Positions 1-9,949 of a DNA stretch of 64,000 nt are shown here, in pieces. The DNA comes from Aneurinibacillus soli (GTDB taxonomy: Bacteria > Bacillota > Bacilli > Aneurinibacillales > Aneurinibacillaceae), in assembly GCF_002355375.1 (NCBI RefSeq), contig NZ_AP017312.1:737501-801500 (forward strand), in the 5' to 3' direction. Under the pieces are notes generated by a model. The model was given only the letters and a program-made list of their open reading frames with translations, was not told the origin of the DNA and made no database searches. A program made the translations under genes and the position numbers. Within the stretch, counting starts at the first letter, position 1; each line of letters begins with the position of its first letter.

Positions 1-23
1 CAACCAATTATCTTCTTAGATGC

Positions 24-100
<77 letters not shown>

Positions 101-129
101 TTATTTTTTTTTGAAATACATATTGATGT

Positions 130-205
<76 letters not shown>

Positions 206-212
206 CTAATAT

Positions 213-285
213 GCCGGTGTAGCTCAACTGGTAGAGCACCTGACTTGTAATCAGGGGGTTGAGGGTTCAAGTCCTTTCGCCGGCA
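213..285 (+). tRNA. tRNA-Thr (TGT)
   Basis: Acceptor GCCGGTG pairs with CGCCGGC (one G-T pair), with A as discriminator. Anticodon TGT lies at 246-248 in the loop CTTGTAA. The 3' CCA is not encoded and must be added after transcription, unlike most of its neighbours. Confidence 0.97.
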
Positions 286-297
286 TTTATATAATAT

Positions 298-382
298 GGA
301 GGGGTAGCGAAGTGGCTAAACGCGGCGGACTGTAAATCCGCTCCCTGTGGGTTCGGCGGTTCGAATCCGTCCCCCTCCACCA
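298..382 (+). tRNA. tRNA-Tyr (GTA)
   Basis: Class II tRNA with a long variable arm. Acceptor GGAGGGG pairs with CCCCTCC at 372-378, the anticodon GTA is at 332-334, and CCA is encoded. The length of 85 nt fits a bacterial tRNA-Tyr. Confidence 0.97.
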
Positions 383-389
383 GTTTTAT

Positions 390-464
390 TGGGGTATAGC
401 CAAGCGGTAAGGCAACGGACTTTGACTCCGTCACTCCCTGGTTCGAATCCAGGTACCCCAGCCA
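390..464 (+). tRNA. tRNA-Gln (TTG)
   Basis: Acceptor TGGGGTA pairs with TACCCCA at 454-460. Anticodon TTG at 422-424. The U-A first pair is typical of glutamine tRNAs. G discriminator and CCA are encoded. Confidence 0.97.
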
Positions 465-471
465 GTAGTAT

Positions 472-544
472 GAGCCATTAGCTCAGTTGGTAGAGCACCT
501 GACTTTTAATCAGGGTGTCACTGGTTCGAGTCCAGTATGGCTCA
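472..544 (+). tRNA. tRNA-Lys (TTT)
   Basis: Acceptor GAGCCAT pairs with ATGGCTC at 537-543, with A discriminator and no encoded CCA. Anticodon TTT at 505-507. Last tRNA of the cluster; its 3' end is repeated 123 bp downstream. Confidence 0.97.
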
Positions 545-650
545 GTATTTATTTTATTTGTAAGTCGGTGGACTCTCATCCGAGAGGAAGTTCTGCTAAA
601 AACAGGCACGTCCTGTGCCTAACACAGAACCTAGCACATCGTGTGCGTCG

Positions 651-695
651 GAGTCCAGTATGGCTCATCACTTATTATCATTGTAAGTTGGTGAA
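651..695 (+). repeat. second, imperfect copy of the tRNA-Lys 3' end
   Basis: GAGTCCAGTATGGCTCA, the 3' T-arm and acceptor strand of tRNA-Lys (first copy from 528), occurs again here. Similarity continues about 25 bp past the tRNA end (TATTTATTTTATTTGTAAGT against CACTTATTATCATTGTAAGT). No 5' tRNA half accompanies it. The 75 bp between the copies contains several short hairpins: CTCTC/GAGAG, GTTCTG/CAGAAC enclosing AGGCAC/GTGCCT, and GCACA/TGTGC. It is either a decayed tandem tRNA duplication or a remnant of integration at a tRNA 3' end. Confidence 0.7.
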
Positions 696-714
696 TTATC
701 ACGTAACATACACA

Positions 715-742
715 GCTGCTCCATATCGGAGTGGCTTTTTTA
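715..742 (+). terminator. terminator of the tRNA cluster
   Basis: GCTGCTCC pairs with GGAGTGGC (two G-T pairs) across an ATATC loop, followed by six T. It closes the tRNA transcript before the TPR gene. Confidence 0.75.
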
Positions 743-826
743 TATTGAGGAGTTGGCTCTTATCTAGAGAATGGCAAAGGCAGTATGCTATACTTAACAA
801 ATAAGCAAAAGAAAATGGAGGGGCAT

Positions 827-2527
827 ATGGCCAAGCAGCAATACGCGCCAGGAAAAGAAGGCAAGATTGTTCCCATTCGTATGGATGCAACATTTTACAA
901 TAATCGTGCGCTCAAATATCTCGATAAGCTTAACTTCCAGAAAGCGCTCCGTTATTTTCGGAAAGCCATTGAACTGGAACCGAACAATCCAGACTATTAC
1001 TGCAGCATGGCTGGCGTACTCGCCGAACTGGAAAAATACGATGAATCGAATCGTATACTCTGGCATGTACTTGAAGAAATTGATGATAAAATAAATGAAT
1101 GTTATTTTTATCTCGCCAGCAATTATGCGAATTTGCTGGAATTTGAGCTGGCTGAACAATACGTAGCAAAATATCTCGAACTATCTCCTGATTCTGTTTA
1201 TACAGAAGAAGCGGAAGACCTGCTTGATTATATCGATTTCCAGCTTCAATCGATGCCGCGAGAGCGTGAAACGGGAGAAGATCAGGAAGTTGCCCTTCTG
1301 CATGATCGAGCTCGCCGTCTGTTAGAAGAGGGACGCTTCTCCGAGGCATCCAAAATACTTACCCAAATTCATACAGAGCACCCCGATTTCATTGCTGCTC
1401 GTAATAATCTGGCGTTATGTTTCTATTATATGGGCCGCTTTGAAAAAGCAATGGATACGATCCTTTCTGTCCTGGAAGAGGAACCATATAACATTCATGC
1501 TCTCTGTAACCTTGCCGTATTTTACTCCCATCTGCGGGATAAAGAGAAACTTCTTGACCTGCTTACCCTGCTGAAAAAAATTGTACCGTATCATTTCGAC
1601 CAATCCTATAAACTCGCTACAACGCTTGGAATCTTAGGGGAGGATGAAGCGGCATATTTTCTGTTTAGTAAAATGATTGCGCAGACGGGACCGGGAGACG
1701 TACACTTGCTTCATTATGGCGCAGTAGCAGCTTACAATACGGGTCGCTTTGACGAGGCAGAAAGCCTCTGGAAAAAAGTCGAACGTCTCGATCCTGATGA
1801 GTCCATTGCGTCCTATTACTTGACTCAGGTAGAACAGAAGCGTAGCGGGCAGCTAGCCCTATCGGAAGCTTCGTATCATTACCAGATTGCGATCGCAGAT
1901 GATATTCTTCGTGTAGAAGCTGCGCGTGAACTGAGCGAGAAATTTAAGAAGGATCCGCTTATTCGTGCCTCGTTTCTTTGGGCGCTTCGTTTCGGAGATA
2001 AAGACACGAAGCTGCAGGTCATACAGGCGGCTGAATATCTGGAGGATGACGAGATTGAGGAAGCGCTTCGCCAATTTTTAGTGAATCCGGCAGAAGATGA
2101 TTATTTGAAAAAAGTTGTGATCTTTGTGCTTCGTAAGATGGGAGCGGCCGAGCCGTATCGTGATGTTATGGAAGATGGGGAACATCTTGTACAATTCACT
2201 CTCCCTGCTCATTCTCTTCCCGTATGGCATGATAAATGGCAGCAGGTTATCGATTGTCTCGAATATCATATGCAAGATCAGTATGATCTGCTAGAGCAGC
2301 AGGAAGCACGCGCGCTATGGCTTGACTATCTCGCGCAGGCCTATCCGAATGTTCCTGTGATCCGCAAACAGGAGACATGGGCGGCTTCGCTGGAATACGC
2401 AGTGGCACAATTGCATAATCGAAGTGTGACGAAGGAAGAAGTGGCAAGCCGATATGGAGTTTCGGCGGTCTCGCTTGCCAAAAATTATCGGCTTCTATGT
2501 GAAGCATGCAGCCCTTGTCAGGAATAA
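827..2527 (+). CDS. TPR-repeat protein with C-terminal helix-turn-helix-like tail
   Basis: Predicted 566-residue cytosolic protein. The start is set by GGAGGGG at 816-823 just before ATG 827; an upstream in-frame ATG at 785 lacks such a site. The N-terminal 250 residues hold tandem tetratricopeptide repeats (for example ALKYLDKLNFQKALRYFRKA and a second block near residues 160-260), which usually form a superhelical protein-binding surface. The middle is acidic and helical without a motif I recognise. The last 30 residues (VTKEEVASRYGVSAVSLAKN) read like a small helix-turn-helix. Such TPR proteins are common upstream of trxB in Bacillales genomes, but their partner is not known to me. Transcribed alone, with a hairpin downstream. 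Confidence 0.85.
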   Translation: MAKQQYAPGKEGKIVPIRMDATFYNNRALKYLDKLNFQKALRYFRKAIELEPNNPDYYCSMAGVLAELEKYDESNRILWHVLEEIDDKINECYFYLASNYANLLEFELAEQYVAKYLELSPDSVYTEEAEDLLDYIDFQLQSMPRERETGEDQEVALLHDRARRLLEEGRFSEASKILTQIHTEHPDFIAARNNLALCFYYMGRFEKAMDTILSVLEEEPYNIHALCNLAVFYSHLRDKEKLLDLLTLLKKIVPYHFDQSYKLATTLGILGEDEAAYFLFSKMIAQTGPGDVHLLHYGAVAAYNTGRFDEAESLWKKVERLDPDESIASYYLTQVEQKRSGQLALSEASYHYQIAIADDILRVEAARELSEKFKKDPLIRASFLWALRFGDKDTKLQVIQAAEYLEDDEIEEALRQFLVNPAEDDYLKKVVIFVLRKMGAAEPYRDVMEDGEHLVQFTLPAHSLPVWHDKWQQVIDCLEYHMQDQYDLLEQQEARALWLDYLAQAYPNVPVIRKQETWAASLEYAVAQLHNRSVTKEEVASRYGVSAVSLAKNYRLLCEACSPCQE

Positions 2528-2561
2528 GGATAGAATCAACAAAAAACGAAGCATACACCTG

Positions 2562-2582
2562 CACCCCGGTACATACCGGGGT
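2562..2582. terminator. perfect GC hairpin after the TPR gene
   Basis: ACCCCGGT and ACCGGGGT form an 8-bp perfect stem with an ACAT loop 35 bp after the TPR stop codon. There is no T run directly after it, so it is either a weak terminator or an mRNA 3' stabiliser. Confidence 0.4.
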
Positions 2583-2614
2583 ATATGTTTGTAGAGAAGC
2601 ATAGATAGTAGTAG

Positions 2615-3682
<1,068 letters not shown>

Positions 3683-3780
3683 AAGGATTACAATTCCTTC
3701 ATAAAACCGTAATCGTAACGTAACATAGAAGCGGTATAGTAAGAGATAAGTAATTGACCCCTTTATACTCATTCTCTTGG

Positions 3781-3811
3781 ACGCAGACACATATAGTCTG
3801 CGTTCTTTTTT
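3781..3811 (+). terminator. rho-independent terminator after trxB
   Basis: ACGCAGAC pairs perfectly with GTCTGCGT across a 7-nt loop, followed by TCTTTTTT. It ends the trxB transcript about 100 bp after the stop. Confidence 0.9.
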
Positions 3812-3904
3812 GTATTGTACGTGCGGATGTGTTTTAATGAATGAAGGAAAGGACAGCACGGCTGGACGGGGTTTGACTAACTTTTTGTACGGGAAGTGAA
3901 TACA

Positions 3905-4786
3905 ATGAAAGAAAAGCAAATAAATGAGATTAATTTGTTGATTATTACAGGTATGTCTGGAGCGGGAAAAACGGTCGCCGTACAGAAACTCGAAGATCTG
4001 GGTTTTTTCTGTGTTGATAATCTGCCGCCGGTATTAATCCCGAAGTTTGCGGAGTTGATTGATCAGTCAGGAGGGCGCATTGAGAAAGTGGCGCTTGTGA
4101 TCGATCTGCGGGGACGAGAGTTTTTTGATTCACTTTCCGAATCGTTAGAACGCATTCATGATATGGAAAATATTTCGTATCAGATTATATTTTTGGACGC
4201 GAGTGATGAGACGCTCGTGCAGCGTTACAAAGAAACACGCCGCAATCATCCGTTGGCACAGCATGGCTTGCCGCTTGAGGGGATTCGTGCGGAACGAAAG
4301 TTGTTAGAAGAGTTCAAAGGTCTGGCAAATTTAATTATTGATACCTCGCATCTAAAGCCTGTATCATTGAAGGAAAAAATTAGTGGTATATTTGGTCAGA
4401 TGACGCACAGTCTTACCGTGAACATCCAGTCATTCGGTTTTAAATATGGGGTTCCGATTGACGCTGACCTGGTGTTTGATGTTCGGTTTCTGCCGAACCC
4501 ACACTATGTAGATACGCTACGCCCAAAAACGGGTAAAGATACAGAAGTATCGGAGTATGTGTTTAAATGGGATGTAACACAGGAGTTTTTACAAAAATTG
4601 ACCGATTTTCTTGACTTTACGCTTCCGCATTACCAGCAAGAGGGAAAAAGCCAGCTGGTAATTGGAATCGGATGCACCGGTGGCAAGCACCGATCAGTAG
4701 CGATTACGGAATATTTGGCAGCACGATATGAGGATGAGTACAATGTCCGTGTAACGCATCGGGAAATGGAGAGAGGTCTCACATAG
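3905..4786 (+). CDS. rapZ: RNase adapter / nucleotide-binding protein RapZ (YvcJ)
   Basis: P-loop nucleotide-binding protein of 293 residues. The Walker A motif GMSGAGKT is at residues 16-23 and the family signature FFCVDNLPP follows. The C-terminal half contains [14 protein letters not shown], the conserved RapZ C-terminal block. In E. coli RapZ is an adaptor for sRNA decay; in B. subtilis YvcJ hydrolyses GTP and affects competence, and the target in this organism is unknown. ATG 3905 is preferred over GTG 3896 because GGGAAG at 3891-3896 is well spaced only for the former. It lies 9 bp upstream of yvcK, so the two are cotranscribed. Confidence 0.93.
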   Translation: MKEKQINEINLLIITGMSGAGKTVAVQKLEDLGFFCVDNLPPVLIPKFAELIDQSGGRIEKVALVIDLRGREFFDSLSESLERIHDMENISYQIIFLDASDETLVQRYKETRRNHPLAQHGLPLEGIRAERKLLEEFKGLANLIIDTSHLKPVSLKEKISGIFGQMTHSLTVNIQSFGFKYGVPIDADLVFDVRFLPNPHYVDTLRPKTGKDTEVSEYVFKWDVTQEFLQKLTDFLDFTLPHYQQEGKSQLVIGIGCTGGKHRSVAITEYLAARYEDEYNVRVTHREMERGLT

Positions 4787-4795
4787 AGGTGTAGA

Positions 4796-5758
4796 ATGAA
4801 GACGACGTCGTATAAACCCCGTGTGGTCGTAATAGGGGGGGGAACGGGGCTTTCGGTCCTGCTTCGGGGCTTGAAAAAGCAGCCGATTGATATTACAGCC
4901 ATTGTGACCGTAGCGGATGATGGGGGGAGCTCAGGCAGGCTTCGGTGTGAACTGCAAATGCCGCCTCCGGGTGATATCCGTAACGTGCTCGTAGCACTCG
5001 CGGATACTGAACCGCTGCTTGAGAAATTACTGCAACATCGCTTTGTGAATGGGAACGGCATTGCCGGACATTCCATTGGCAATCTGCTTCTTGCCGGCAT
5101 GACTGAGATCAGTGATGGTGACTTCGTGCTGGCAATTGAACAATTAAGCCATGTTCTTGCTGTACGTGGTCGTGTGCTGCCAGCGGCAAGACATTCAATT
5201 GTTCTGCATGCGGAGATGGAAGATGGAACGATTGTGTCAGGGGAATCCGTCATTCCGAAGTCAGGTAAGCGAATTAAGCGTGTGTTTATTGACAAGGAGA
5301 ATGTGAAAGCGCTTGATGATGCGGTAGAGGCACTCCGGGAAGCGGATGCCATTCTACTCGGTCCTGGCAGCCTGTATACGAGTGTGCTACCGAATTTACT
5401 CGTTCCGGGCATTGTAGATGCGATTCGTGAAAGCCGGGCTGTAAAAGCATATATTTGTAATGTGATGACGCAGCCAGGGGAAACAGATAATTACACGATG
5501 GAAGATCATGTGCGAGCCATCTCGGATCATGTAGGTGACTCGCTTTTTCAATATGTCATTGTAAACAACGGGCATATCTCCGATGAAGTCAAAGCTCTGT
5601 ACGCTGAGAAAGGAGCACAGCCTGTGGTATGTAAGGGCGAGCAGGCGGCAGGGTATCATATTATTGCCGATAACCTGCTCGTTTATGATAAGGCTTTGCG
5701 CCATGATGCCGCTCGGCTTAGCCAGATTATCATCGGGTTACTTGGTGCCAAAGTGTGA
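4796..5758 (+). CDS. yvcK: gluconeogenesis factor YvcK (CofD/UPF0052 family)
   Basis: 320-residue member of the YvcK/CofD-like family. It begins with a Rossmann-type VVVIGGGTGLSVLLRGLK, followed by VADDGGSSGRLR and PPPGDIRNVLVALAD, signatures of the group. In B. subtilis YvcK binds UDP-sugars, is needed for growth on gluconeogenic substrates and influences cell shape and PBP1 localisation. It lies between rapZ (9-bp gap) and whiA (9-bp gap), the conserved three-gene unit of Firmicutes and Actinobacteria. No anomalies seen. Confidence 0.94.
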   Translation: MKTTSYKPRVVVIGGGTGLSVLLRGLKKQPIDITAIVTVADDGGSSGRLRCELQMPPPGDIRNVLVALADTEPLLEKLLQHRFVNGNGIAGHSIGNLLLAGMTEISDGDFVLAIEQLSHVLAVRGRVLPAARHSIVLHAEMEDGTIVSGESVIPKSGKRIKRVFIDKENVKALDDAVEALREADAILLGPGSLYTSVLPNLLVPGIVDAIRESRAVKAYICNVMTQPGETDNYTMEDHVRAISDHVGDSLFQYVIVNNGHISDEVKALYAEKGAQPVVCKGEQAAGYHIIADNLLVYDKALRHDAARLSQIIIGLLGAKV

Positions 5759-5767
5759 GGTGATTGT

Positions 5768-6715
5768 ATGTCGTTTGCTGCGCAGACAAAAAAAGAACTG
5801 ACCCAACTTGAGACATCAGGCTGCTGCGATAAAGCAGAGCTAACCGCATTGATCCGGATGAACGGTTCGCTTCAGTTTGGTGGAAAGCGGTTTGTACTTG
5901 ATGTAATGACGGAGAATGCGGCCATTGCACGCCGCATTTATTCGCTTGTCAAAAAAATTTTTCAGATTAATGCTGAGCTTCTTGTCCGAAGGAAGATGCG
6001 CTTAAAAAAGAACAATGTATACATTGTGCGCATTCCGCAGCAAGCACGTGAGATTCTGGAAGATCTTGGTATTATGATTGAAGGAACGTTTTATTATGGG
6101 ATATCGGATAGTATTATTGTCAATGGATGCTGCAAACGTGCGTATTTACGGGGAGCATTCCTGGCAGGAGGTTCCGTTAATCATCCGGAAGCATCAAGCT
6201 ATCACCTGGAGATTTTCTCGTCCCATCAGGAGCACTGCGAGAAGCTGGTGGAGCTGGCAAACTATTTTGACTTGAATGCCCGTTGTATTGAGCGCAAAAA
6301 AGGGCACATTATGTATATTAAAGAAGGCGAAAAAATTGCCGAATTCCTGCGGATTATTGAAGCTCACCAAGCATTATTTTTCTTTGAAGATGTCCGTATC
6401 GTTAAAGAAATGAAAAACTCGGCAAATCGTCTGAACAATTGTGACATGGCAAATCTGAACAAAACGGTGGCGGCTGCCATACAGCAGATCGAAAATATTA
6501 TGCTGATTGATCGCTATATGGGACTCTCTAATCTGCCGGACAGACTGCGGGAAGTAGCGGAGTTGCGCCTCCAGCATCGCGACATGAATTTGGCGGAACT
6601 AGGAGAGATGGTGCCAAGCGGCAAGGTTAGCAAGTCCGGAATTAACCACCGTTTGCGAAAAATTAACGAAATCGCCTCGAAATTACGCGCTAATGAGGTA
6701 AAATCGCAAGAATAA
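5768..6715 (+). CDS. whiA: DNA-binding protein WhiA
   Basis: 315 residues. The N-terminal part is the degenerate LAGLIDADG homing-endonuclease fold typical of WhiA ([20 protein letters not shown] near residues 125-145). The C-terminal part carries the helix-turn-helix ([20 protein letters not shown]). In Streptomyces WhiA controls sporulation; in B. subtilis it affects cell division and chromosome segregation. The ribosome site GAGGTGATT overlaps the yvcK stop, pointing to translational coupling. The coding sequence is complete. Confidence 0.95.
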   Translation: MSFAAQTKKELTQLETSGCCDKAELTALIRMNGSLQFGGKRFVLDVMTENAAIARRIYSLVKKIFQINAELLVRRKMRLKKNNVYIVRIPQQAREILEDLGIMIEGTFYYGISDSIIVNGCCKRAYLRGAFLAGGSVNHPEASSYHLEIFSSHQEHCEKLVELANYFDLNARCIERKKGHIMYIKEGEKIAEFLRIIEAHQALFFFEDVRIVKEMKNSANRLNNCDMANLNKTVAAAIQQIENIMLIDRYMGLSNLPDRLREVAELRLQHRDMNLAELGEMVPSGKVSKSGINHRLRKINEIASKLRANEVKSQE

Positions 6716-6775
6716 TACGTATAATCATGTTATAATTGAAAAAAACTTTAGCCTAGTTAGGGTAGGAGGCGTATC

Positions 6776-7036
6776 ATGCACGCGCAGGAAAGCGTTACAG
6801 TAAGATTAAAAACAGGACTGCAAGCTCGTCCGGCGGCTTTTTTCGTTCAGGAAGCAAACCGCTATGCGGCAGAAGTCTTTATCGAAAAAGACAACAAGAA
6901 AGTAAATGCTAAAAGCATTATGGGCGTAATGAGCCTTGCTGTCAGCACCGGAACGGACATTATTATCAGTGCGGACGGTTCGGATGCGGAAGATGCCGTG
7001 AAGAGTCTTACGCAGATGGTACAGAAGGAAGAATAG
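6776..7036 (+). CDS. crh: catabolite-repression HPr-like protein Crh
   Basis: 86-residue HPr paralogue. In HPr the phosphoryl-accepting histidine sits in a GLHARPA motif; here it is GLQARPA (Gln16), the hallmark of Crh, so it cannot take part in PTS phosphotransfer. The regulatory serine is kept at Ser47 in NAKSIMGVMSL, the site for HPr kinase, so the phosphoprotein can act as a CcpA co-repressor. The ribosome site TAGGAGG precedes ATG 6776. It ends the rapZ-yvcK-whiA-crh unit, as in B. subtilis, before a strong terminator. Confidence 0.95.
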   Translation: MHAQESVTVRLKTGLQARPAAFFVQEANRYAAEVFIEKDNKKVNAKSIMGVMSLAVSTGTDIIISADGSDAEDAVKSLTQMVQKEE

Positions 7037-7060
7037 ATCGTACACATCATATAGAAATCA

Positions 7061-7097
7061 AAAACCCGATAGCACATATGTGCTATCGGGTTTTTTG
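7061..7097. terminator. perfect palindromic bidirectional terminator (crh / clpP)
   Basis: A 34-bp perfect palindrome (arms AAAACCCGATAGCACAT) lies between the convergent crh and clpP genes, with a T run on both strands. It can end both transcripts. Confidence 0.93.
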
Positions 7098-7104
7098 ATA
7101 GAAA

Positions 7105-7710
7105 TTACAATACGTTTGGATCTTTTTTGCCCAGGCTGTCAATCACCTTATCAACGAGACCGTATTCTTTCGCTTCTTGTGCGCTCATGAAGTAGTCGCG
7201 GTCTGTATCTTTCTCCACTCGCTCAAGTGGTTGACCAGAACGATCCGCAATAATACGGTTCAGACTGTCACGCATTTTGAGAATGCGGTTAGCAGCAATC
7301 TGAATGTCAGATGCTTGACCCTGTGCACCACCAAGCGGCTGGTGAATCATCACTTCGCTGTTTGGAAGCGCATAGCGCTTGCCTGGTGCGCCTGCTGTCA
7401 GCAGGAAGGCTCCCATGGAAGCCGCCATCCCCACGCAAATCGTAGATACATCCGGTTTGATAAACTGCATCGTATCATAAATCGCCATTCCTGCGGTAAT
7501 GGAACCACCTGGACTGTTGATGTATATGCTGATATCTTTCTCCGGATCTTCTGCTGTAAGGAACAGAAGCTGCGCCACAACGCTATTTGCGACCTGGTCA
7601 TTAATGCCTGTACCCAGGAAGATAATCCGGTCTTTCAAAAGGCGGGAGTAGATGTCGTAGGCGCGTTCGCCACGATTGGTTTGTTCGATAACTGTAGGAA
7701 TCAAATTCAC
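7105..7710 (-). CDS. clpP: ATP-dependent Clp protease proteolytic subunit
   Basis: Serine protease that forms the tetradecameric ClpP barrel and degrades unfolded and regulated proteins with Clp ATPases. I place the start at GTG (7708-7710) behind GAGGAGGAAG, giving 201 residues starting [20 protein letters not shown] as in B. subtilis; the longer reading frame adds 16 unlikely residues. The catalytic triad is intact: Ser98 in GMAASMGAF, His123 in MIHQPLGG and Asp172 in DTDRDYF. A CtsR operator covers its promoter, so heat and protein stress should induce it. Monocistronic, convergent with crh. Confidence 0.97.
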   Translation of the reverse strand: MNLIPTVIEQTNRGERAYDIYSRLLKDRIIFLGTGINDQVANSVVAQLLFLTAEDPEKDISIYINSPGGSITAGMAIYDTMQFIKPDVSTICVGMAASMGAFLLTAGAPGKRYALPNSEVMIHQPLGGAQGQASDIQIAANRILKMRDSLNRIIADRSGQPLERVEKDTDRDYFMSAQEAKEYGLVDKVIDSLGKKDPNVL

Positions 7711-7739
7711 TGATACTTCCTCCTCTCGTATATATGTAT

Positions 7740-7768
7740 ATAGTACAACGATGGTCAAAAAAGGTCAA
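7740..7768 (-). promoter_or_regulatory. sigma-A promoter of clpP
   Basis: On the minus strand TTGACC (7763-7768) and TACTAT (7740-7745) are 17 bp apart. The start point would lie about 20 bp upstream of the ribosome site. The -35 is inside the CtsR operator. Confidence 0.7.
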
Positions 7769-7769
7769 A
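7753..7769 (+). promoter_or_regulatory. CtsR operator
   Basis: GGTCAAA-AAA-GGTCAAA is an exact match to the tandem heptamer recognised by the class III heat-shock repressor CtsR of Firmicutes. It overlaps the clpP -35 hexamer, so binding should block the promoter. The ctsR gene itself is not in this window. Confidence 0.93.
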
Positions 7770-7959
7770 TAAAAACACGTACTATACTATACTAGTTATA
7801 TGCTTTTTTTTCGATTTTTAATCGTGATAAACGCATGTCGACTTATTGTATATTGGGAGAACCTTTGTCGAAAGTGCAGAATACTCTAAAAAAATATGTA
7901 TAATTAACGGCAGGACGAATATAGATATCGTTATGGAACGGCGAAAGGGGCGTATAAAC

Positions 7960-8202
7960 ATGATGAAGTATGATGAATATATCGGAAAAATGGTAGAATT
8001 AACGTATAGCGATTTGGATGGAGAAACGGTGTGCGCCATAGGCCGCATTCTTTATACACTAAAAGAGCGAGCGTTTGTGTTTGAAACAGTAGACGTGGGA
8101 AGACAGATGATCGTATATAATCGCCATGTGCAAGAGTGTAAAGAGATGCCGCTGACACCCCCGAATTTTCCTTCTAGTATCGCGCCGGATTACTTTGCGT
8201 AA
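7960..8202 (+). CDS. small orphan protein, 80 residues
   Basis: I do not recognise this family. ATG 7960 follows AAAGGGG (7944-7950). The predicted 80-residue product begins MMKYDEYIGKMVELTYSD, is mixed alpha/beta with many hydrophobic and charged alternations, and has neither signal peptide nor membrane segment. The short spacing to the next hydrolase gene (30 bp) suggests cotranscription. The pattern (one small beta-rich domain with a conserved-looking GKMVELTYSDL start) would fit a regulatory or ligand-binding mini-domain, but that is only a guess. Confidence 0.6.
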   Translation: MMKYDEYIGKMVELTYSDLDGETVCAIGRILYTLKERAFVFETVDVGRQMIVYNRHVQECKEMPLTPPNFPSSIAPDYFA

Positions 8203-8232
8203 CTGTGCAAACTAGCGAGGAGGAAGCAAACA

Positions 8233-9078
8233 TTGAAGCAATCATTTCAATTGTGGCGGACAGAAGAGCTGAGCATTCGCGGTGACGTATTTGTTGCCAG
8301 GGAAGCGGATCGGGCAGGGAGATATCCTGTTATTGTAATCTGCCATGGATTCAAAGGATTCAAAGACTGGGGGATGTTTCCGCGCATTGGTGACTATCTC
8401 GCAGCGCATGGATTTGTGGCTATTACCTTTAACTTCTCAGGAAATGGTGTCGGGGATGATCCGGAAACATTCGGTGGGTTGGCGAAGTTTGGTCGTAATA
8501 CGTATCGGCAGGAGCTCGATGATCTCGCGTTTTTGATCGCCGCGATCAAGGCGGGGGAACTGCCGCTTGCTTCGTATATGGATACTGAGCGCATTGGGCT
8601 TATGGGACATAGCAAGGGTGGAGGCGATACCATCCTGTATGCGGCCTCGCATCCAGGACAACTGGCTGCACTTTCCACATGGAATGGAATTTCACATGTA
8701 GATGTATTTGGTGCAGACGTACGCCGCCAGATTGCGGAAGGTGGCACAGGTTATATTATGAATGGACGCACGAAGCAGAACATGCCGATTGAAAAAGTTG
8801 TACTGGATGATATTGACCAAAATGCGGCAGCTTATGATATTCCGGCACGTGCAGCGGAAATCGCGACTCCTCTTCTAATTGTGCAGGGCCGAGCCGATTT
8901 TGCCCGTCTGGTAAAAGGCGCGCCGGTCATTGCGGAGCGAGCACAGAATGCTGTGTTGCACTGGATAGAAGACGCTGGTCACACTTTTAATACGGTTCAC
9001 CCGTATCAGGGGGATACACCGGAATTGCAGGAAGCACTTGAAGTGACCACGGAGTTCTTTACAAAACATTTGATGTAA
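8233..9078 (+). CDS. alpha/beta hydrolase (dienelactone-hydrolase-like)
   Basis: 281 residues starting at TTG 8233, which has a strong GAGGAGGAAG site 8 bases upstream. It is a cytosolic alpha/beta-hydrolase: the oxyanion segment VICHGFKGFKDWG lies near residue 36, the nucleophile elbow GHSKGGG near residue 125, the probable acid D in IVQGRADF and the histidine in EDAGHTFN near the end. No signal peptide. The substrate is unknown; close families act on esters and acyl conjugates. It probably forms an operon with the small gene upstream and is closed by a bidirectional terminator. Confidence 0.85.
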   Translation: MKQSFQLWRTEELSIRGDVFVAREADRAGRYPVIVICHGFKGFKDWGMFPRIGDYLAAHGFVAITFNFSGNGVGDDPETFGGLAKFGRNTYRQELDDLAFLIAAIKAGELPLASYMDTERIGLMGHSKGGGDTILYAASHPGQLAALSTWNGISHVDVFGADVRRQIAEGGTGYIMNGRTKQNMPIEKVVLDDIDQNAAAYDIPARAAEIATPLLIVQGRADFARLVKGAPVIAERAQNAVLHWIEDAGHTFNTVHPYQGDTPELQEALEVTTEFFTKHLM

Positions 9079-9080
9079 AT

Positions 9081-9131
9081 AAAAACGAGTGCGGCTTTTC
9101 TCTGCGTGAGAGGGCTCGCACTCGTTTTTTT
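9081..9131. terminator. bidirectional terminator
   Basis: AAAACGAGTGCG pairs with CGCACTCGTTTT around a 23-nt apical region with its own small stem, with T runs on both strands. It lies between the hydrolase gene and the convergent lipoprotein gene. Confidence 0.9.
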
Positions 9132-9798
9132 ATTTCTGAATCAGTGGCTTATGGTCGTCTGTCCAAACCCACTCTTCCAAAATTTTATCTGCTCGAACGC
9201 CAAGTCCTTCAGCTGCTTCTACAGGCATATAGACGGTGACGATAAAGTAGTGGCCATTGTGTTCGCCAATTAATGCACTACCGCCGTACGCTGTGCCATT
9301 TTTGGTGCTGTCGATGTTAAACTCTTTTTTTGTCCAGGTATGGTTTTTTTCAGCTGCTTCTTCGGTTACATCTTTATTTTTCTTGATCCGAGCCACGGCT
9401 GCCTGCTCAGAAGAAAGGTCAGCTGGGAATTCGACTTTGATAAACATGTCATCATTGCGCGTACCGGCAAAATTAGCAGTGAATTGAACCCCATCTCCCT
9501 TTTTTTCTGCAATCATATCTTGCGGATAGTACGTGTGGAACGGAAGAGGCATACTTGCGTCATATCGTTTCAGTGTTATCGGTTGTGCCGAACCTTCGAT
9601 TGTGAGCGTTGATTGTTTGGTCTGTGGAGCATCGGGTGCTGCAGCGGCAGCGGGCGGTTTGGAAGTTGTGTCTGTCTGCGCCGGAGCCTGCTGTGTTGGT
9701 GATTTGTTCGGTTCTGCTGTATTAGATGAACAGCCTGCGAGCATACAGCTTGCGAGAAGCAAAGCACTCATACTCCCGATCCATTTTTTGTGCATCAT
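9130..9798 (-). CDS. secreted lipoprotein of unknown function
   Basis: Predicted 222-residue lipoprotein. The start at 9798 (two adjacent ATG codons) follows GGAGGG; a longer reading frame upstream has no such support. The lipobox LAGC sits about 25 residues in, after MHKKWIGSMSALLLASCM. A Pro/Thr/Ala-rich linker of about 45 residues (TQQAPAQTDTTSKPPAAAAA) separates the lipid anchor from a C-terminal domain of about 130 residues with YYPQDMIAEKKGDGVQF and YGGSALIGEHNGHYFIVTVY, which I do not recognise. It should face outward, tethered to the membrane. Divergent from the Fur-box-controlled DUF2325 gene, so it may share iron control. Confidence 0.8.
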   Translation of the reverse strand: MMHKKWIGSMSALLLASCMLAGCSSNTAEPNKSPTQQAPAQTDTTSKPPAAAAAPDAPQTKQSTLTIEGSAQPITLKRYDASMPLPFHTYYPQDMIAEKKGDGVQFTANFAGTRNDDMFIKVEFPADLSSEQAAVARIKKNKDVTEEAAEKNHTWTKKEFNIDSTKNGTAYGGSALIGEHNGHYFIVTVYMPVEAAEGLGVRADKILEEWVWTDDHKPLIQK

Positions 9799-9883
9799 CG
9801 TACATAATCCCTCCATATGAATTGTCGCGGTATTCATTGTATCATGTTTCCGCAAAACTCCTGTAAAAAAATAATAAACGAAA

Positions 9884-9912
9884 TTGATAATCCTTATCAT
9901 TAGTAGTATGAT
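9884..9912 (+). promoter_or_regulatory. promoter of the DUF2325 gene
   Basis: TTGATA (9884-9889) and TATGAT (9907-9912) with exactly 17 bp between them. The -35 hexamer overlaps the Fur box. Confidence 0.7.
9885..9899. promoter_or_regulatory. Fur box
   Basis: TGATAATCCTTATCA differs at one position from the 7-1-7 Fur consensus TGATAATNATTATCA. It overlaps the -35 of the DUF2325 promoter and lies 87 bp from the divergent lipoprotein start, so one or both genes should be derepressed under iron limitation. Confidence 0.85.
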
Positions 9913-9949
9913 ACAAGTAATCACATACAAGATCAGGGAGGGAAACGAG

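Noticed and set aside
487-804. Open frame across tRNA-Lys and the following hairpin region
   Set aside because: It covers a tRNA gene and a terminator; no ribosome site.
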